Part shown: piece by piece, positions 14,310 through 15,961 of the stretch
Layout of the letters: every line of letters begins with the position of its first letter
How positions within the stretch are numbered: the stretch's first letter is position 1
Assembly (NCBI GenBank): GCA_902773195.1
Contig: CACYDL010000017.1
Span: 1-15,961 of the forward strand
Reading direction: 5' to 3'
Length of the DNA stretch: 15,961 nt
From: an uncultured Lachnospiraceae bacterium
GTDB lineage: Bacteria; Bacillota_A; Clostridia; Lachnospirales; Lachnospiraceae
The notes under the pieces: model-generated
The model's database searches: none
What the model was told of the DNA's origin: nothing
The model's input: the letters and a program-made list of their open reading frames with translations, nothing else
Position numbers and translations under genes: made by a program

Positions 14310-15539
14310 TCAAGTGTCATTTTCTGATTCGCTGTTCCGCGATTTTTCCTCCGCGGCCGGCGCCCTCCGGGGAGCGGGAACGCCCCGCTGTCTCATGACG
14401 GTGTTGCGGACGGGATTCTCCCGGAAGCCCTCCAGCCGCTTCTTCTTGTAGGCGGCAAAGCATCCGGCGTCGAGGGCGTCGCGGATCTCCTGCATCAGAT
14501 GATTGTAATACCAGAGATTGTGCATGACGCAGAGCCGCATGCCGAGGATCTCCCCCGCCTTCAGCAGATGACGGATATAGGCTCTGGAATGGTTCCTGCA
14601 GGCGGGGCAGCCGCACCCTTCCTCGATGGGGGCGCCGTCCGTCTCGAACCGGGCGTTCATCAGGTTGAGGTGGCCCGCGTTCGTGTAGACGTGCCCGTGG
14701 CGTCCGTTTCTCGACGGATACACGCAGTCAAAGAAGTCGATGCCCCGCTCGACCCCCTCGAGGATGTTGGCCGGGGTTCCGACGCCCATGAGATACGTGG
14801 GCCTGTCCTTGGGCAGATGGGGCACCACCTCCTCCAGCACGTGGTACATCTCCTCGTGGGTCTCCCCCACCGCGAGGCCTCCGACGGCGTAGCCGTCCAG
14901 CTCCATGGCGGCGATCTCCTCGGCGTGGCGGATCCTGATATCGTCCAGGATCCCGCCCTGGTTGATCCCGAAGAGCATCTGGGAGGGATTGACGGGGTTC
15001 TCGCCGGCGTTCAGCCTTTTCAGCTCGTCCCGGCATCGCACGAGCCAGCGCGTCGTCCTCGCCACGGAAGCCTCCACATAGGATCGCTCCGCCAGGGCGT
15101 TCGGGCACTCGTCGAAGGCCATGGCGATGGTCGAGCCGAGGTTGGACTGGATCCGCATGCTCTCCTCCGGCCCCATGAAGATCTTTCGGCCGTCCACGTG
15201 GGAGCGGAAGGTCACGCCCTCCTCCCGGATCCTGCGAAGCCCCGCCAGGGAGAACACCTGGAAGCCGCCGGAATCCGTCAGCACAGGGCCGTCCCATGAC
15301 ATGAACGCCCGGATCCCGCCCATCTTCCGGACGATTTCGTCGCCGGGCCTGACGTGCAGGTGATAGGTGTTGCACAGCTCCACCTGGGTCCCCAGGGATG
15401 TCAGCTCGGGCGAGGAAACGCCCCCCTTGATCGCGGCCGCGGTCCCCACGTTCATGAAGACCGGCGTCTCGATCGTGCCGTGGACGGTGGTGAGGCGGGC
15501 GCGCTTGGCGCGGCCCTCGGTTCTGATCAGTTCATACAT
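14310..15539 (-). CDS. tgt: Queuine/preQ1 tRNA-ribosyltransferase
   Basis: 409-residue cytoplasmic enzyme that exchanges guanine-34 for preQ1 in tRNAs with GUN anticodons (Asp, Asn, His, Tyr) during queuosine synthesis. The fold is a TIM barrel. The predicted general acid/base is Asp89 (TDSGGFQ), the nucleophile Asp271 (FDCVYPSRNGRHG), and the base-recognition motif FDECP lies at 142-146. The zinc site is Cys309, Cys311, Cys314 and His340 (CxCxxC-x25-H). The family is about 370-380 residues; here a charged, Pro/Arg/Glu-rich tail of about 30 residues (after 376) is extra and probably disordered. The ATG at 15539 has GGAGAAAG upstream. It starts 27 bases after the upstream activase-like gene and precedes yajC, so it is likely in one transcript with both. 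Confidence 0.96.
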   Translation of the reverse strand: MYELIRTEGRAKRARLTTVHGTIETPVFMNVGTAAAIKGGVSSPELTSLGTQVELCNTYHLHVRPGDEIVRKMGGIRAFMSWDGPVLTDSGGFQVFSLAGLRRIREEGVTFRSHVDGRKIFMGPEESMRIQSNLGSTIAMAFDECPNALAERSYVEASVARTTRWLVRCRDELKRLNAGENPVNPSQMLFGINQGGILDDIRIRHAEEIAAMELDGYAVGGLAVGETHEEMYHVLEEVVPHLPKDRPTYLMGVGTPANILEGVERGIDFFDCVYPSRNGRHGHVYTNAGHLNLMNARFETDGAPIEEGCGCPACRNHSRAYIRHLLKAGEILGMRLCVMHNLWYYNHLMQEIRDALDAGCFAAYKKKRLEGFRENPVRNTVMRQRGVPAPRRAPAAEEKSRNSESENDT

Positions 15540-15566
15540 GACAGGAAGCTTTCTCCGTTTCCCGGA

Positions 15567-15961
15567 TCACGCTTTCAGATTCTTCTGCGCCGTGCTCAGC
15601 ATCAGCTTGATCCGGTTCAGCTGATTGACCTCCGAGGCGCCGGGATCGTAATCCACCGCGGCGATGTTCGCCTGGGGATATCTTCTCCGTATCTCCTTGA
15701 TGACGCCCTTGCCCACGATGTGGTTGGGCAGGCAGGCAAAGGGCTGGATGCACACGATATTCGGCACGCCCTCTCCGATCAGCTCCAGCATCTCTCCGGT
15801 GAGGAACCAGCCCTCGCCCGTCTGGTTGCCGTTGGAGACGATGGGCGACGCGTCCCGCGCCAGATCGGCGATCTTCGCGGGCGGCGCGAAATGCCTGCTC
15901 TTCCGGAATTCGGACGTCGCGGCTCCGCGGATCATCTCCACCGCCCTGACCGCCGCGTTCA
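15567..15961 (-). CDS. C-terminal part of 2-hydroxyacyl-CoA dehydratase activase-type protein (5' end beyond window)
   Basis: The last 131 codons of a longer gene entering from the right edge, with no start codon in the window. Phrases such as GEGWFLTGEM, QPFACLPNHIVGKG, RRRYPQANI and YDPGASEVNQLNRIK match, from memory, the C-terminal end of the large (about 1,400-residue) clostridial proteins. These proteins fuse an ATP-dependent acyl-CoA dehydratase activase (HgdC/BadF type) to a DUF2229/HgdB-like region. The family uses ATP and a 4Fe-4S cluster to push low-potential electrons. The substrate of this large fused form is not established, and the ATPase part is not seen here. The stop at 15567 is 27 bases before tgt. 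Confidence 0.8.
   Translation of the reverse strand, partial: NAAVRAVEMIRGAATSEFRKSRHFAPPAKIADLARDASPIVSNGNQTGEGWFLTGEMLELIGEGVPNIVCIQPFACLPNHIVGKGVIKEIRRRYPQANIAAVDYDPGASEVNQLNRIKLMLSTAQKNLKA

Noticed and set aside
1..15961. CRISPR arrays, insertion sequences, phage, toxin-antitoxin or other defence genes
   Set aside because: No regularly spaced repeats, transposase, integrase or terminal inverted repeats were seen. Every sizeable minus-strand frame is explained by a known family.

Overview
The window reads as a chromosomal segment of a high-GC, strictly anaerobic Clostridia-type bacterium, most likely a member of the Lachnospiraceae. Three things point there. One is the C-terminal end of a 2-hydroxyacyl-CoA dehydratase activase-type protein. 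Another is a short, ACT-tailed SerA of the kind familiar from that family. The third is a stand-alone Mrp ATPase that starts with a cysteine cluster, next to a molybdenum hydroxylase operon. The taxonomy is inferred from remembered protein families, not from a search. Every supported gene, including the single tRNA, lies on the minus strand, so transcription runs from high to low coordinates. The long plus-strand reading frames are antisense shadows of real genes.

Layout in the direction of transcription. (1) 15961-13867: the 3' end of an activase-like gene, then tgt (queuosine tRNA modification) and yajC (Sec accessory protein), closed by a hairpin terminator. The secDF genes that often follow yajC are absent. 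(2) 13722-9121: ilvD, ilvB and serA, for branched-chain amino acid and serine synthesis. No ilvN lies beside ilvB. (3) 9017-4093: a GlgB-type glycogen branching enzyme relative that has lost several invariant active-site residues. One base after its stop codon begins a RhaS/LsrB-type sugar-binding lipoprotein, followed by a six-helix DUF308/HdeD-like membrane protein with a proline-rich tail, and then mrp. (4) 3908-3836: a tRNA-Thr(CGU) gene with its own promoter and a strong terminator. (5) 3703-1: an excellent sigma-A type promoter followed by xdhA, xdhB and xdhC, the molybdopterin, FAD and 2Fe-2S subunits of a xanthine dehydrogenase family enzyme. xdhC runs off the left end.

How the pieces work together. 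Most of the window is housekeeping: translation and tRNA modification, secretion, amino acid synthesis, Fe-S cluster delivery (IlvD and XdhC are Fe-S proteins that Mrp could serve) and purine oxidation. The least ordinary part is 4.9-9.0 kb. There a branching-enzyme homologue that keeps its nucleophile and acid/base but lacks the His-Asp pair of conserved region IV is tightly coupled to a sugar-binding lipoprotein that has no transporter genes beside it. A 28-bp tandem duplication spans the mrp stop codon. I saw no CRISPR array, insertion sequence, phage or defence genes. No gene-free stretch exceeds about 300 bases.
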